In this document: one piece after another, positions 21,364 through 31,814 of the stretch
Layout of the letters: each line of letters begins with the position of its first letter
How positions within the stretch are numbered: position 1 is the first letter of the stretch
Assembly: GCA_048772705.1 (NCBI GenBank)
Contig: JBLWGC010000202.1
Coordinates: 62,001 to 126,000, forward strand
Direction of reading: 5' to 3'
Length of the DNA stretch: 64,000 bases
Source of the DNA: Leidyana gryllorum EB-2025a
Lineage: Eukaryota; Apicomplexa
Program-made: the position numbers and the translations under genes
Notes under the pieces: generated by a model
What the model saw: the letters and a program-made list of their open reading frames with translations, nothing else
What the model was told of the DNA's origin: nothing
Databases searched by the model: none

Positions 21364-21960
21364 TCATTGCTTGGACACGCCTGCCATGTACTCTGCCACA
21401 CCCTGGGCCGAAGCCTTCATGGCCTTCATGCCTTTCTTCCAGTTTGCGGGGCAGACTTCACCATGTTGCTCAGTGAACTGGAGAGCATCTACGACACGTA
21501 GAGCCTCTTCAACAGAGCGACCCAGAGGCAGGTCATTGATGGTGATGTGACGCACAACGCCAGTCTTGTCGATCAGGTAAAGGCCACGGAGGGCGACCCC
21601 GGGAGCGTCCAAATGGCAGCCGTACATTTTGGCGATATCGTGAGAAAGATCAGAAATTAGAGGGAAATCAATCTGGCCAATGCCACCATCAGCGAGCTTG
21701 GTGTTTCTCCATGCAGCGTGGACGAAGTGAGAGTCCACAGAGCAGCCAAGAAGCTGAACGCCGCGGCTTGAGAATTCCTTGACAGCTTGGTTGAAAGCAA
21801 CAATCTCACTCGGGCAGACATAAGTGAAGTCAAGTGGCCAGAAGAAAAGGACCACGTATTGACCCTTGTAGTCGGCGAGGGAGATCTCCTTGAACTCCCC
21901 GTTGGGCATCACTGCGGTGGCAGTGAAGTTGGGGGCAAGCTTGGCGACGCTGGCGGGCAT
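21364..21960 (-). CDS. PRDX: Typical 2-Cys peroxiredoxin, copy 2 (198 aa)
   Basis: Intronless paralog of the gene at 3073-3663, with the same reaction (thiol-dependent peroxide reduction). It starts MPASVAKLAPNF. The peroxidatic Cys lies in YVCPSEI and the resolving Cys in EVCPANW, in the same spacing as copy 1. GGIG is again present and the C-terminus (AEYMAGVSKQ) again lacks a YF motif. The two proteins are highly similar across most positions, while silent sites differ, so the duplication is not recent or the copies have not been homogenised. No targeting peptide. Confidence 0.95.
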   Translation of the reverse strand: MPASVAKLAPNFTATAVMPNGEFKEISLADYKGQYVVLFFWPLDFTYVCPSEIVAFNQAVKEFSSRGVQLLGCSVDSHFVHAAWRNTKLADGGIGQIDFPLISDLSHDIAKMYGCHLDAPGVALRGLYLIDKTGVVRHITINDLPLGRSVEEALRVVDALQFTEQHGEVCPANWKKGMKAMKASAQGVAEYMAGVSKQ

Positions 21961-22088
21961 TGTGATTGACTGAAGTGAATGTATTGGACTGTAACAGGCT
22001 CGGTTGTGTTACAAAAAACGTATTACTATCCCATATTATTGTGTGCGAAGACAGTACATTGTCGGTGCCCCAAATGTGTGGCAGCCTC

Positions 22089-25000
22089 TCAATTGTTCAG
22101 ATAAAAGTCCGCAACTGCGGCTGGAAGTCTAGCTGGTTCTGACAGCAGAGCATTGAGTGGACAAGCGGGATAGAGTTTGCACTGTTCTTTCAGAACCCGT
22201 CTAGCTGAGTCCACTAATTGGCGGTCCAGCATCCCGAACAGAACAAACAACTTCTCCATCACCACCACTCTGTCCTCTTCTTTGGTTAGGAATCGGTCAA
22301 TCGGTAACGAATCCAACAGCTTCGTCAGCTGCTCGCCACCCGTCTCACTCCGAGTCTCTTCCACCCACCGCAAAGCATTCCAAATGTTCGCCAACACTGT
22401 CGCCAGTCGAACTTGCACTCCTTCCTCCCTCTTCGCCACCGCCATCTCCATACAGGTGACCAAATTCAGAAACTTCTCGTGTCGTGCGACTGCCAACGCC
22501 AGTAACGCATGGTCGGTCACCATGGCCAAACAGGCCGTTGCAGCCGACCACGCCCGCACATTGTCGACTTCACCGCAAAAGGCGATCAGCAACGTCATAT
22601 CGAACACCAATTTGCCGTTCTTCTGCAAACTCTCCAACAGTGTCTCTCTCACGCAGTCTCCACAACACAGATTGCACAACAGCTCCAACCCGGCCGCCCG
22701 AAGTAATTCGTTCTCCGACTCGGCCACCTCTCGACATGTGTCCCATCCCTTCAGATTGTTACCCATCACTCGTTTCCGAACATCGTCACTCGAAGACAAC
22801 AGATTCGTCAGTCCCAAAGCCGCTTCGTAGACAAACAGCTCATAGTTATCCGTCAACAGCTCCATCAAGTCGCTAACCATACCCATCATGTCTTGATAGG
22901 CAAACAATGTGGGAGGGATGCTGATGGCAAAATGAGCGATACTCTGTCGGAAATCCCGAATGTCGTCCGGCAGCTCTTTGAACCCTTCGATCGCTTTACG
23001 CAGAATCGCAAATCCGCCCTGTTTGAAACACGGACCCCTCAGATCCTGGTGACTCGCCGTGACGTTCCGAACAGTCATAGCACACAGTTTCAAGAAATTG
23101 CTCGTCGGAGGACTCCCACCTTCGGGTGTTCGACTGCAACACAACTGTTTCAGAATGGGGATTAATTGGCCACACTTCAACATCTCCTCCCTCATTTTAC
23201 GCGTCAGAATCTTCCCTCCCCGATGGTAAGTCGCCGAATCCTGCGGCTTAGCCTCCGAAGGTAATTGATCAAATATCTGCTGCAACTGTATCATCTGACT
23301 CTCGTCAAAGTCCGGACTGTTCTTTGTCTTCTTTAAGCGATCCTTATCCGATTGCGATCGACTCAGATTGTGACAGATACCCGCAAACAGAAACGCGGCT
23401 TCTCGACTCCCACTCAATAGTGTCACGGCCTTCCCCAAGGGTCCCAAGGCCTCAAACAGAGCTGTGGGGTGGACCTCGATACCTTCCAGAGCGTCGTCAG
23501 CGGCATTCAACGCCTTCTCTCTCGCGGCCGCGTCTCTCTGTTGACGAGCCTTTCGTTCTTGAGGCGTCTCTTCTTCTTTCGGCAACTCGGGTTCCCACTC
23601 CAAATCTGGCAACATCGGCAAACCCAAGAGGCCGCGCTTGAAGTCGCCGTGCAGCGAGAGAAAGAACAGAATCTGCAGCAGATTTGTCACTGCTCGGGCG
23701 CACCGCTTCCCCAAAGGCCCGGAGAGACGTCTATTCTTCGCAGCCGCCTACAGGGGGGATGGACAGAAATTGAGGAGCAGTCCCCTTCCGAATTTCACTC
23801 ACCTGCAGATTCTCATACAGTTTGGGGAGATCGATCAGCTCGAAAATGTTCTGAGAGAGCTCCAGAAAGTTGACTCTGTCGAATACCAAATCTTTTATGT
23901 CGTCTCGGTGCAGAGCCAATCGAGAGAGCACCGTGGCCATAGTGCAACGATACTCCATGTGGTCCCGGTGACTGGCGTTCTCAAATAGAGTGCACAATAG
24001 ATCGAGTGCATTGGCCTCCAGCACCAAGGCTCGGCATTCCGGGAACTCCATCACGTTGACCAGATACTCCGAGGCGGACTTATTGAGCCTCGTGTCATCG
24101 AACGAGGGATTCACCGCGTGATCCAATGCAACAATTGGCAATCCTTGGCTCAGACTGTACTTTTGGACCTCCTGACGGTCCGCTAACCACAACAGATTCA
24201 GAGTAGCAAAGGCCATAAACCTCTCCGTCTCAGAGTTACCCGGCTGCAGCCGAGCTCCAACCAGATCGTCCAGAATATACGACCAGTTGACAGCTTCTTC
24301 CGCACCCCTTTCCTTGTCGGCCAACAGAGCAAAGACTGCCGTCAATGCAAACTGCACCTGACGAGACACACCGTCTTCCGCAGTGTCTCCCTCCCGACTC
24401 AGCTTAGACGCGTCCACACTAAACGCGTCAATGGCAAACTCTTTATCGAACTCCAACATGGACACCAAACTCTCCAAACATCGCATCAGCCCGTGAGAGC
24501 TCTTGAGGACCTTCGCTCGAAGACCTAATCGTCGTCTGTGGTCGCAGAGGAAGGTGAACGAGGTGACTGCCCTCAGCTGGACGGGTCGGCAAGATATCAT
24601 ATCCATTCCCTCGGCCAAAGCTAAGAGAGCGTCAGAGTCTTCGAGTGTGGCAGTATAATGGATCAAGTCGACGAGGGACACAGTGATCTCGCGTCTGAGT
24701 ATCTTCATTTTGGCATCGTCGTCGAGTGGCTCGCCAGCTTTGGGTACAAATTCTGTCACTCCAGTTGAGCTAAGCTCTTGAATGACGGTATGTAACAGCT
24801 TTGACGGCAATCCTTCACACACTTTCTGACGACGGGCCTCCACTTCTTTGGGCGTTATGATGGGGGCATCGAGTCTCAAAGCTTGTTGTCGTTCCCTTTC
24901 GATCTTCTCCTCTTCATCGGCCGCCGTTGTTGTCTCCAGACACATTAGCAGACAGAAGCGAACACATTGCTGCTGCAGCCCGAGGGATTTGGGGTCACTG

Positions 25001-25710
25001 AAGGGCGTTTTGAGAGGAGGTTCTGAGGTGTCATCGGTCTTCGTGTCGGGTTTCCAGAGTTTGGCGAGGATCGCACACACGTGTTCGATAGCATTGTCCT
25101 TCTGCAAGACTTCGGGTTTGGCGTGTTTGACGAGCCACGTATTGAGGATTTGAGTGGAAAGCGTGGTGGCCTCCACATCGTTGTAGGTCCCCTGAGCGAA
25201 TTCTCGGACGATGCGGGCAGCGTCGCTGGGCGACCCGCCGTCGGCACCCTCGTTTCGTTGGCGTTCGGCTCGCTCGGTGAGACGTCGGAGGAGATTTTGG
25301 GCGTCTTTGTCTGCTCTGTCGAGGCGAAGGAGAGCGTTGAGGGCCTGAGCGCAATCCTTGAGTTGGCCGAGCTCAAGGTGGCTGAGAGCCTTGCGGTAGA
25401 GGGCTTTTGGGTGGTTTGGGGAGATTTTGAGGGCGGCATCGGCGGCGGCGATGGCGTCCTCATAGTCCTCTTGTTTGATGTGGCATAGGGCGAGATTGGT
25501 GTGGAGGGCTAAGCGTACCTGACGACAGTTTACAGTTGTAAAATCGGCCGGGAGCGGCTGTCAGTGAGTTACCTCATTTACATAGTGGTCATCTTCGGCC
25601 TGGTCTTTTATAGCGAAGAGACCTGTCTGATACTTAACTATAGCGGCTTCCCAGTTGTTGCGTTTGAATTCGGCATTGCCTTCTTCCCTGTAGCCCAGCG
25701 CCTGTAACAT
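22089..25710 (-). CDS. UNC45: UNC-45 / UCS-domain myosin chaperone (1,170 aa)
   Basis: Three exons, 25573-25710, 23803-25518 and 22089-23747, join in phase 0 to 1,170 codons. The N-terminus carries three TPR motifs (ALGYREEGNAEFKRNNWEAA, VRLALHTNLALCHIK, PKALYRKALSHLELGQ), the part that binds Hsp90/Hsp70 tails. The rest is a long run of armadillo-like helices, with a family-like segment in the last third (YEAALGLTNLLSSSDDVRKRV and AAGLELLCNLCCGD). Known of the family: UCS proteins fold myosin heads, so it should act in the cytosol on the cell's myosins. It is longer than animal UNC-45 (about 930-950 aa). ATG 25710 is chosen because earlier frames would overlap the divergent neighbour. Another TPR/ARM scaffold is the main alternative. 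Confidence 0.75.
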
Positions 25711-25719
25711 CAGAAAGTC

Positions 25720-25727
25720 TTTTTGAC
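25720..25727 (+). promoter_or_regulatory. TTTTTGAC tract before the start at 25741
   Basis: TTTTTGAC lies in the 30-bp gap between the divergent starts of UNC-45 (25710) and the 676-aa gene (25741). The identical octamer is found before the starts at 12766 and 41702. Candidate initiator; function not shown. Confidence 0.3.
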
Positions 25728-25740
25728 ATGCGTCTGGAAC

Positions 25741-27963
25741 ATGCAGCACGAGCAAACGCGTCTACCGTCATTTGAAGTAGGTGCCGATGTGCACACTTTG
25801 GCACAGGACATCCCCCTGAGTCATGCGTTAGATATACTGAACCGCGATGGTCGTAGAAATACGTCGGTTGCCATCCAACGAGTGATCTTAATGTTCTATA
25901 GGCGCACTCCGCTTCTCGTATTGAAGACGGTTCCCGCTATTGCTGATCATTTGAGCAACCTGGTCGCCCGTCACTGTGCCTTGGTGAAGAACAAAGTGTC
26001 ATATTTTGAGACTCTGCGTGTGGCCGCTTGGCACATCCACGATGCGTATGTTGAGACCTATGCGCGGGAGATGCAGCGCGCTGTGCCTCTTCAAGTACTG
26101 AATTTGGGAGATATATCTACACTCACACAGATCCAAGTCGCCACCCGCTTGGTTGCCAAACTGCACACTTTGGTCAAAGTAGATAGTAAGGTGACCGCAG
26201 AGCTCCGCAAACATTCCTCGCCCTTACCCAAAATACGTATTCTGAAAGGTCTGTTAAGCTGCAATGTCTTATTGATCTTCGGCTATGCCGATGCTCTCTA
26301 TAACCAGAATGAGGGACGCACTGTCTCGGGTCCATCACTTTTATATACCTTAGCCGATCTCTTACACCATCGATCTCGGTACACATTCTCTGTGGTTATG
26401 ACTGTCACTTCGGCTAACGGACACGACTTGATGGAACCCAAAGTCAAAAGTCGATTGGGAAACAAACCAATGACCTCTGTTCCTCGGACAATGGAACTCG
26501 GCGACTTTGACCGCTTACTAGAGGCTTATACAGAGTACTATGACCAACTTATGGCCAAAAACTCCGAAGAGTTGGCCTGTTTGGAGGGCAACAATGAGAT
26601 TGCCACTCTCATTGACAATATAAATAACGTCGCACGTCAGTCACTCTTCACACCCGATGACGTCACCGTCAGCATCTCGCTCGTACTCGTGCGTCTCGGG
26701 GCCACCTTCCAGGGCGTATTGGGCCTCAGCCCCTACGGCGACCACGAACCCGCCATGAAAGGTCTCTGCTTCACGTGGCCCACCACAAGTCAACAGATGG
26801 GCAACGCGGGCGAAGGCGGCCCCTCTAACCGGGTGCAACCGCCAACGCCCGTGACACAGCTCAGAACTCCCATCAAAGCAATCAAACAGAGCCGCATGAG
26901 AGAGTTGGAAGGGGCTGCGGCTGCCGATAATGACATTGAGTACGCCCCCCCTCCCCGCAGTATCAGCCCCAAACGCCAAGATGTCGATATGGTCGGCCCA
27001 TCAACTCCAATATTCGGCAAGGAGAAAGGCACATCCAAACGCAGCAGAGATCCCCTCGAGTCACCCACTCCACACTCCAGTGGAAGTCGGAAGAAACCCG
27101 CCCTCATATGCACCACCTCGCAAACTAAAAGCTACCAGAACTTCAAGGAGGCTGTCCCCATCTTAGCCGGCGGGGAGGATGACGACTCCACACTCCCGAC
27201 AGAAACCTCAACTCCACCACCCAAACCGCGCAACCCCACAATGGAGTGTTACACCCCCCCGAGAACAGCACTCCGTACACCCGTCGTTCGCCGAGCTTTA
27301 GCCCTCGGAAAAATGGAAAATGATGGATCCGACTCTCTCGTCGGCAATGAAGAGGTGGGCCTCCACAACGAACAATTCACTCTTTCACTTCCACTTCCAA
27401 TTTCACTTTCAGTTGAGTACTCGTCGACTCTTTTGGATCAATCTCGCCATTATTGATCACGTCGTGCTGGCCACCTATCTGAGCATGCGGGCCAAGTTGG
27501 CCTATATTACGTTGGGCGACTTGGTGACCAATGAGAATTTGCACATGCAGTCCCCAGCGAGGGTGGGAGACGGCTTCCCGCGAGCGGTACTGTCCTGAAA
27601 TTGAGAGAGTGTCAGGCCACACATCCCATTTCAGGCCAAACTGTCGTCTGCTCTGCGTTTGGTGAAATGGCGCGTCCTAATGATCTCTGCGGCGCAACTC
27701 GAATATACACCCGACCCAACAGAGTCCGACTGGGTGACGCGGGCGGGAGACGATGTGTGGCTGCTGCATCAAGATATGTTGGCTAAGCCTATCTACTTTC
27801 CCTATAGCGAACAGTGAGTGTTCAATATTTATCATTGATCCTTTGTGTGAATATAATGTTAATGTTCAATTAAAGATATAAGGAAGTCCTGAGAATACTC
27901 CGCGAAGCCCGGGCCGTTCCAGTGTGGTTGGTGCCCACAGAAAATCATTGGCTTCGTCAATAA
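25741..27963 (+). CDS. Unrecognised 676-aa protein, four exons
   Basis: Exons 25741-27354, 27413-27562, 27635-27813 and 27876-27963 join without frame conflict. The N-terminal 340 residues are mostly helical with regular hydrophobic spacing (HALDILNRDGRR, ILMFYRRTPLLVL, YADALYNQ, LLYTLADLLHHRSRY). Residues 360-540 are Pro/Ser/Thr-rich with many SP and TP sites (TPIKAIKQS, SISPKRQD, ESPTPHSSG, TPPRTALRTPVV), a likely phosphorylated linker. The C-terminal 140 residues fold again (INLAIIDHVVLATYLSMRAK, ALRLVKWRVLMISAAQLEY, VPVWLVPTENHWLRQ). Many S/TP sites would fit cell-cycle kinase control, but no family is recognised. It is divergent from UNC-45 with 30 bp between starts. Confidence 0.7.
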
Positions 27964-28019
27964 TGAGCCCTTTTTTGAAGGGGAGCACACACACACATCA
28001 ATCAATCAGTCGTCGATCG

Positions 28020-29831
28020 TCACCGCCGAGAGCTCGTACTCGACCGCGGACGTGATCCTGGAACCGCTAATGTGCCCGGACGCTTAGTACTGGAAGCTCG
28101 AGGGCCTGTTGCGCTCGCGGCTGAACCTGCTGGTTTGACCACTGTCGTCCCTGCACGGCTCGAAGTGCGTGCCGCTGCGCCAACACTGCGGGAAGAGAGG
28201 CTGGGACGGATCTTCGAGCTTCCTCCCGCCACAGTGGTGTCTTTTCTGGCCCCAACCGACGGTCGCGCTGGAATTCGAGTACTCTTGGCGTCTGTGGTCT
28301 TCCCTCTGACAGTCGACCGAGTCATAGACGGTCGAGGTTTAGTGCTCTTTGTCTTCTTGCCGCCTTCAGCAGGAGCCCCCTCCTCTCCCTCTTTGTCCTC
28401 CTCTGAGGCCTCGTCCCCTCCCTCAACGGCGAGGTCAGCGGCCTCAGTCAGACTGTTATCGGGAGCGGGGATGTCGAGTTTGGTGGTGGGGACGGCTCCG
28501 GGGTCGCCCGCTCCGCCGAGTCCTTCTTGCTGAATGCTGATTTGGAAAGGCGTTTTCGACTCTGAAGTTTTGAGACGAGTGTCTTCGAGATGAACAATCT
28601 CATAGTTCTTGTACAGAATGTCTCGGGCGTATCGTTCTATGACGTGCGCCGGAACCTTAACTTCCTGTTGAGGGAACGTCAGATGGAATTTATACAGTCC
28701 TTCCTGGTCCCCGGTGCTCCCAGGGGGGGCCAGGGAGTGGAGGCCGTATGCCGGCTGTTGGTTAGACCCGCCACACCCCCAGCCGGGCGGGAAACACCCT
28801 CCAAACAGATTTATCTGTAATTGCTGCTTGTTGTCGGTCCACAAAGTGTGCTGAAGTCCCTCTGGAGCCCGATCTCCCGGGAAACGTGGGAGCTCAATGG
28901 TGGCGAGTTTGGGAGGGATAATGATTTTGAGGGCACTCGCAGTGCCGAGATACTTCTCCTTTGTCGCGCCTGGCGCCTCCTTGTGTCTCGCAGCTGCACC
29001 GCCCGGAATGAGGCCTTTGTCGACCTCATCCTCTTCGCCCACCTTCCCGAGCCGTTCAAACAGTTCTTCAATGTCAAATCGGCCGTCTCCGCCTAAGGTG
29101 ACGGCCCGTTCTTCGCCAGACGCAGCTTGGCCTTCCCGGTTCTCCATCGTGGCTCTCTCCAGGTCGGAGTAGAACTGGAATTTCAGGTCATCGATGAGAC
29201 GGCCATAGTGGACATGGACTCGGGTGAGACGATCCTCCCAGGAGGCATCGCGTTCGGCGATGAGTGACTCGATGGCCGTTTGGAGATCTTCGAGAGTGAT
29301 CTCTCTCTTTCGGTGACTGTCAAAAAGAACGCGGACGGGTGTGTTGGAGGGCGGTGGGGAAGAGTCAGCGGTAAGTGAGGTCTGATTCTCCTTTTCAGCC
29401 GAGGCGGACAAAATGCTGATCTTCTGACGACAAATGGAGGCCAATTGTGTGAGATCCTGACTGGCATAATCGGTGATCTCTTTCATCAACTGCAGCCAGT
29501 AGATGGCCTGTGTGCCTTTGGTTTGAAGGAGAGTGCGCGTTTTTTCTCGCAGACTGGACGCGATACTGGCCGGCTGCTGATCGGTGGGCACTCCCACTTT
29601 GGCCGAAGCCTGGAGGGTGGTGCCAACAGCGTCGAGGGCCTCGACGACATCAACGAAGCCTCGCTGGAGTCCAAGGGCTAAACTGACCCCGGCCACCTTG
29701 GATCCTCGTTCCTGACCCACAGTGAACGATGCTCGAGCACTGCTTCCTATTGCCGATACATCGGAAGCGTTGGATGGAGTGCGTGACCATCTTCTTCTGA
29801 ACGAAGATGGCTCTTCACCTCGACTTGACAT
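28020..29831 (-). CDS. Unrecognised 603-aa protein with basic Ser/Arg tail
   Basis: Single open frame from ATG 29831 (MSSRGEEPSSFRRRW). Residues 40-270 contain helical stretches that could form coiled coils (QDLTQLASICRQKISILS, LEDLQTAIESLIAERDASW, DLKFQFYSDLERATMENREG). A central, more folded part follows (ALKIIIPPKLATIELPRFPG, LYKFHLTFPQQEVKVPAHV, RYARDILYKNYEIVHLED). The last 110 residues are low-complexity and strongly basic, rich in S, R, T, P, A and K (TKPRPSMTRSTVRGK, AAARTSSRAGTT), which resembles microtubule- or nucleic-acid-binding tails. An acidic patch (EDKEGEEGAPAEGG) precedes it. Cytoskeletal role is a guess. Confidence 0.65.
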   Translation of the reverse strand: MSSRGEEPSSFRRRWSRTPSNASDVSAIGSSARASFTVGQERGSKVAGVSLALGLQRGFVDVVEALDAVGTTLQASAKVGVPTDQQPASIASSLREKTRTLLQTKGTQAIYWLQLMKEITDYASQDLTQLASICRQKISILSASAEKENQTSLTADSSPPPSNTPVRVLFDSHRKREITLEDLQTAIESLIAERDASWEDRLTRVHVHYGRLIDDLKFQFYSDLERATMENREGQAASGEERAVTLGGDGRFDIEELFERLGKVGEEDEVDKGLIPGGAAARHKEAPGATKEKYLGTASALKIIIPPKLATIELPRFPGDRAPEGLQHTLWTDNKQQLQINLFGGCFPPGWGCGGSNQQPAYGLHSLAPPGSTGDQEGLYKFHLTFPQQEVKVPAHVIERYARDILYKNYEIVHLEDTRLKTSESKTPFQISIQQEGLGGAGDPGAVPTTKLDIPAPDNSLTEAADLAVEGGDEASEEDKEGEEGAPAEGGKKTKSTKPRPSMTRSTVRGKTTDAKSTRIPARPSVGARKDTTVAGGSSKIRPSLSSRSVGAAARTSSRAGTTVVKPAGSAASATGPRASSTKRPGTLAVPGSRPRSSTSSRR

Positions 29832-30028
29832 GGTCCATTGCACACTTAATGAGACCACATGTGCGTGTCTCCCGTCTACTTGCTGCCCGAGAGCGCTGTA
29901 CAAATGCTAAGCAGGGAATGTCGACTCGCAAAGAGAGTGTAAAGTGCCTCGATGACAGCATAAAGACATCTCATTGAGGCTTTACAGTACATTGGTCCTT
30001 CACATGCGTCCCCACACTCTCGTAGCCA

Positions 30029-31764
30029 ATGAGAAGAGCGGCATGTTTGGTGGCCTTACATCTTCTCGCAGCTCCGGCGTCGGCCGGAGTGTGTGAGGAG
30101 CTGGAGATTCCCATGGACACAGGTGAGGTGTGTGATCGGCCAAAATAGTTTCGGCCAGTCGAGGTTCCTGGCGTCGGTTGGGTCTGCAAGGTTAGAGAAT
30201 GCTCAACTCTCACCTACGACTATCGAGGCCTGCCCACCTGCGTGACTTGCAACCAAGAGGCTGCTGACCCCTCTAATCCCGCTCCACAATCGGAGTTCTG
30301 TCCCAAAGAACTGGGACGCTGCCAGGATGGAAAGTGCGTACCCACTGGAAGCTCATGGTATGAAAATAACTATGGCAAGGCTTGGAATGGTCTAGGAACC
30401 TTCTCTGCCGTCACAGCCACCCACTATGGTGGGGCGATTGGGGACTGCGGGAAAGTTGGAAATGTTGGAGATGTTGATCAAGTCACACAGTGCTTCGAAC
30501 GAATCGGCATCGATGGCCCCGCAGCCGTTCCCATCCAGGTGCGTTCAAGTGTGTGTGTGTGTTTATATAAGAGGCGACTCTCTTCGTGCAGATGTATGGA
30601 TCTTATCAAAGCTGGGGTCAGGGATGCTGGAAGAGAAACAATCTTTGTTACAAACTGGTGGGCACTGAGGGTGTAACGCGAGTGGTGACCCTCACTGATC
30701 GATGTAATGGGTACGGCCATTGCTCCAACAGCATCGGCCGCACCATTCCGTCGGCGAGAACGTCCCTCTATTTCCGAGAAATACCTCTCCCCACTGGTGC
30801 CACCGTGGAGGCCCGAGCTGAAGATTGTATCAATACTGAGGGTTCCCTACTCTACTCTGGTCTCGCCCAGCGTTGTTGGTACTTTACTGATGGCGGTGTG
30901 GGCGAGGGCAAAGCCAACTGCTGTCCAGCAGAGTGTATGGGTACCACCAACGGTCTGTGGAATCAAGTCGATTGGTGTGCCTCCCAATCCCACCCACACT
31001 TTGATCTGCCCGCCAAAGTTCTGGACGCCCTCTGCGACAATGGCAGAGGGGGTGGAATTGAGTACGGCTCCTGCCAGCTCCACTGGGTGGAACCGATCAA
31101 ATGTCCGGTCCACCCGAAGAGTGGCAAGTGCTGTTCCGGCAGCTGCTCAGAGAGCTGTACCACCATCACCAGTGGAACGTGCGCAGACAGTGTTGAGAAT
31201 TGTCGGGCGTGTGGAGGAACCTATTGCGACACCGACGCTGATTGGAACATCTGCAATGATCCCGTGCCCGACCCCGACCCCACTTGGACACCCCGTCCGA
31301 CTGATCCACCGGCAACTGGCGGCCTACAGCCCCCCACCCCCAGACCTCCCCCAGAAGGCGAAGAAACCCCTTCCCATTGGCCCCCTGGAGACGGCAGCAC
31401 CCGTAAGTGAAAGAGTGAGAGACATGTTGTCATTGTGTGTGTGTGTGTGTCCTTAGTGCCCACGGCGTCTCCGGGTGGAACGACAGCTCCCGGCGGCAGT
31501 ACGTGGACGTCGGGTGGTGGAGTGAGTCCGACTCCCACCCCGGTGCCGGGTGAAGAAGAAGAAGGCGGTCCGAATGGAGCGCTTATCGGCACAGCGGCGG
31601 CGGCGGGTGTGATTGTGGTGATGGCTGCGGCAGCCTTGGCGGCGCGGTCTCTGCGACGGCCGCCTACTCCAGTGGACGCTGCCTTCGAGGGAGATGTACA
31701 GGAAGGAGCCGAGCCTGAGACCCGTGAGGAGTTGAAGGAGGCCCATAGCGAAGACTTCCAATAG
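30029..31764 (+). CDS. Membrane-anchored expansin/GH45-like double-psi barrel protein (530 aa)
   Basis: Exons 30029-30122, 30159-30538, 30592-31402 and 31457-31764 give 530 aa. The N-terminus is a signal peptide (MRRAACLVALHLLAAPASAG). A Cys-rich segment leads into a barrel of the expansin/GH45 type: FSAVTATHYGGAIGDCG, GQGCWKRNNLCYKLVG, VVTLTDRCNGYG, then WCASQSHPHFDLPAKVLDAL and IEYGSCQLHWVEPIKCP. TDRC and HFDL are the usual landmarks of the active groove. A second Cys cluster follows, then a Pro/Thr linker (PDPDPTWTPRPTDPP), a single helix (LIGTAAAAGVIVVMAAAALA) and a short acidic tail. Known of the folds: loosening or cutting of cellulose or other beta-glucans. A surface-tethered wall- or glycan-acting protein is inferred. 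The Asp of TDRC is present, but a second catalytic acid is not certain. Confidence 0.7.
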
Positions 31765-31814
31765 ATTGTTTTTTGTCTGATATTTGTGTCATATCTGCGG
31801 ACGTGCATCCATCA

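Noticed and set aside
31765-31814. Non-ATG upstream start for the GALK2-type kinase
   Set aside because: Extension would need a TTG start 8 bp after the previous stop; the first ATG at 31815 begins directly before the galactokinase signature.
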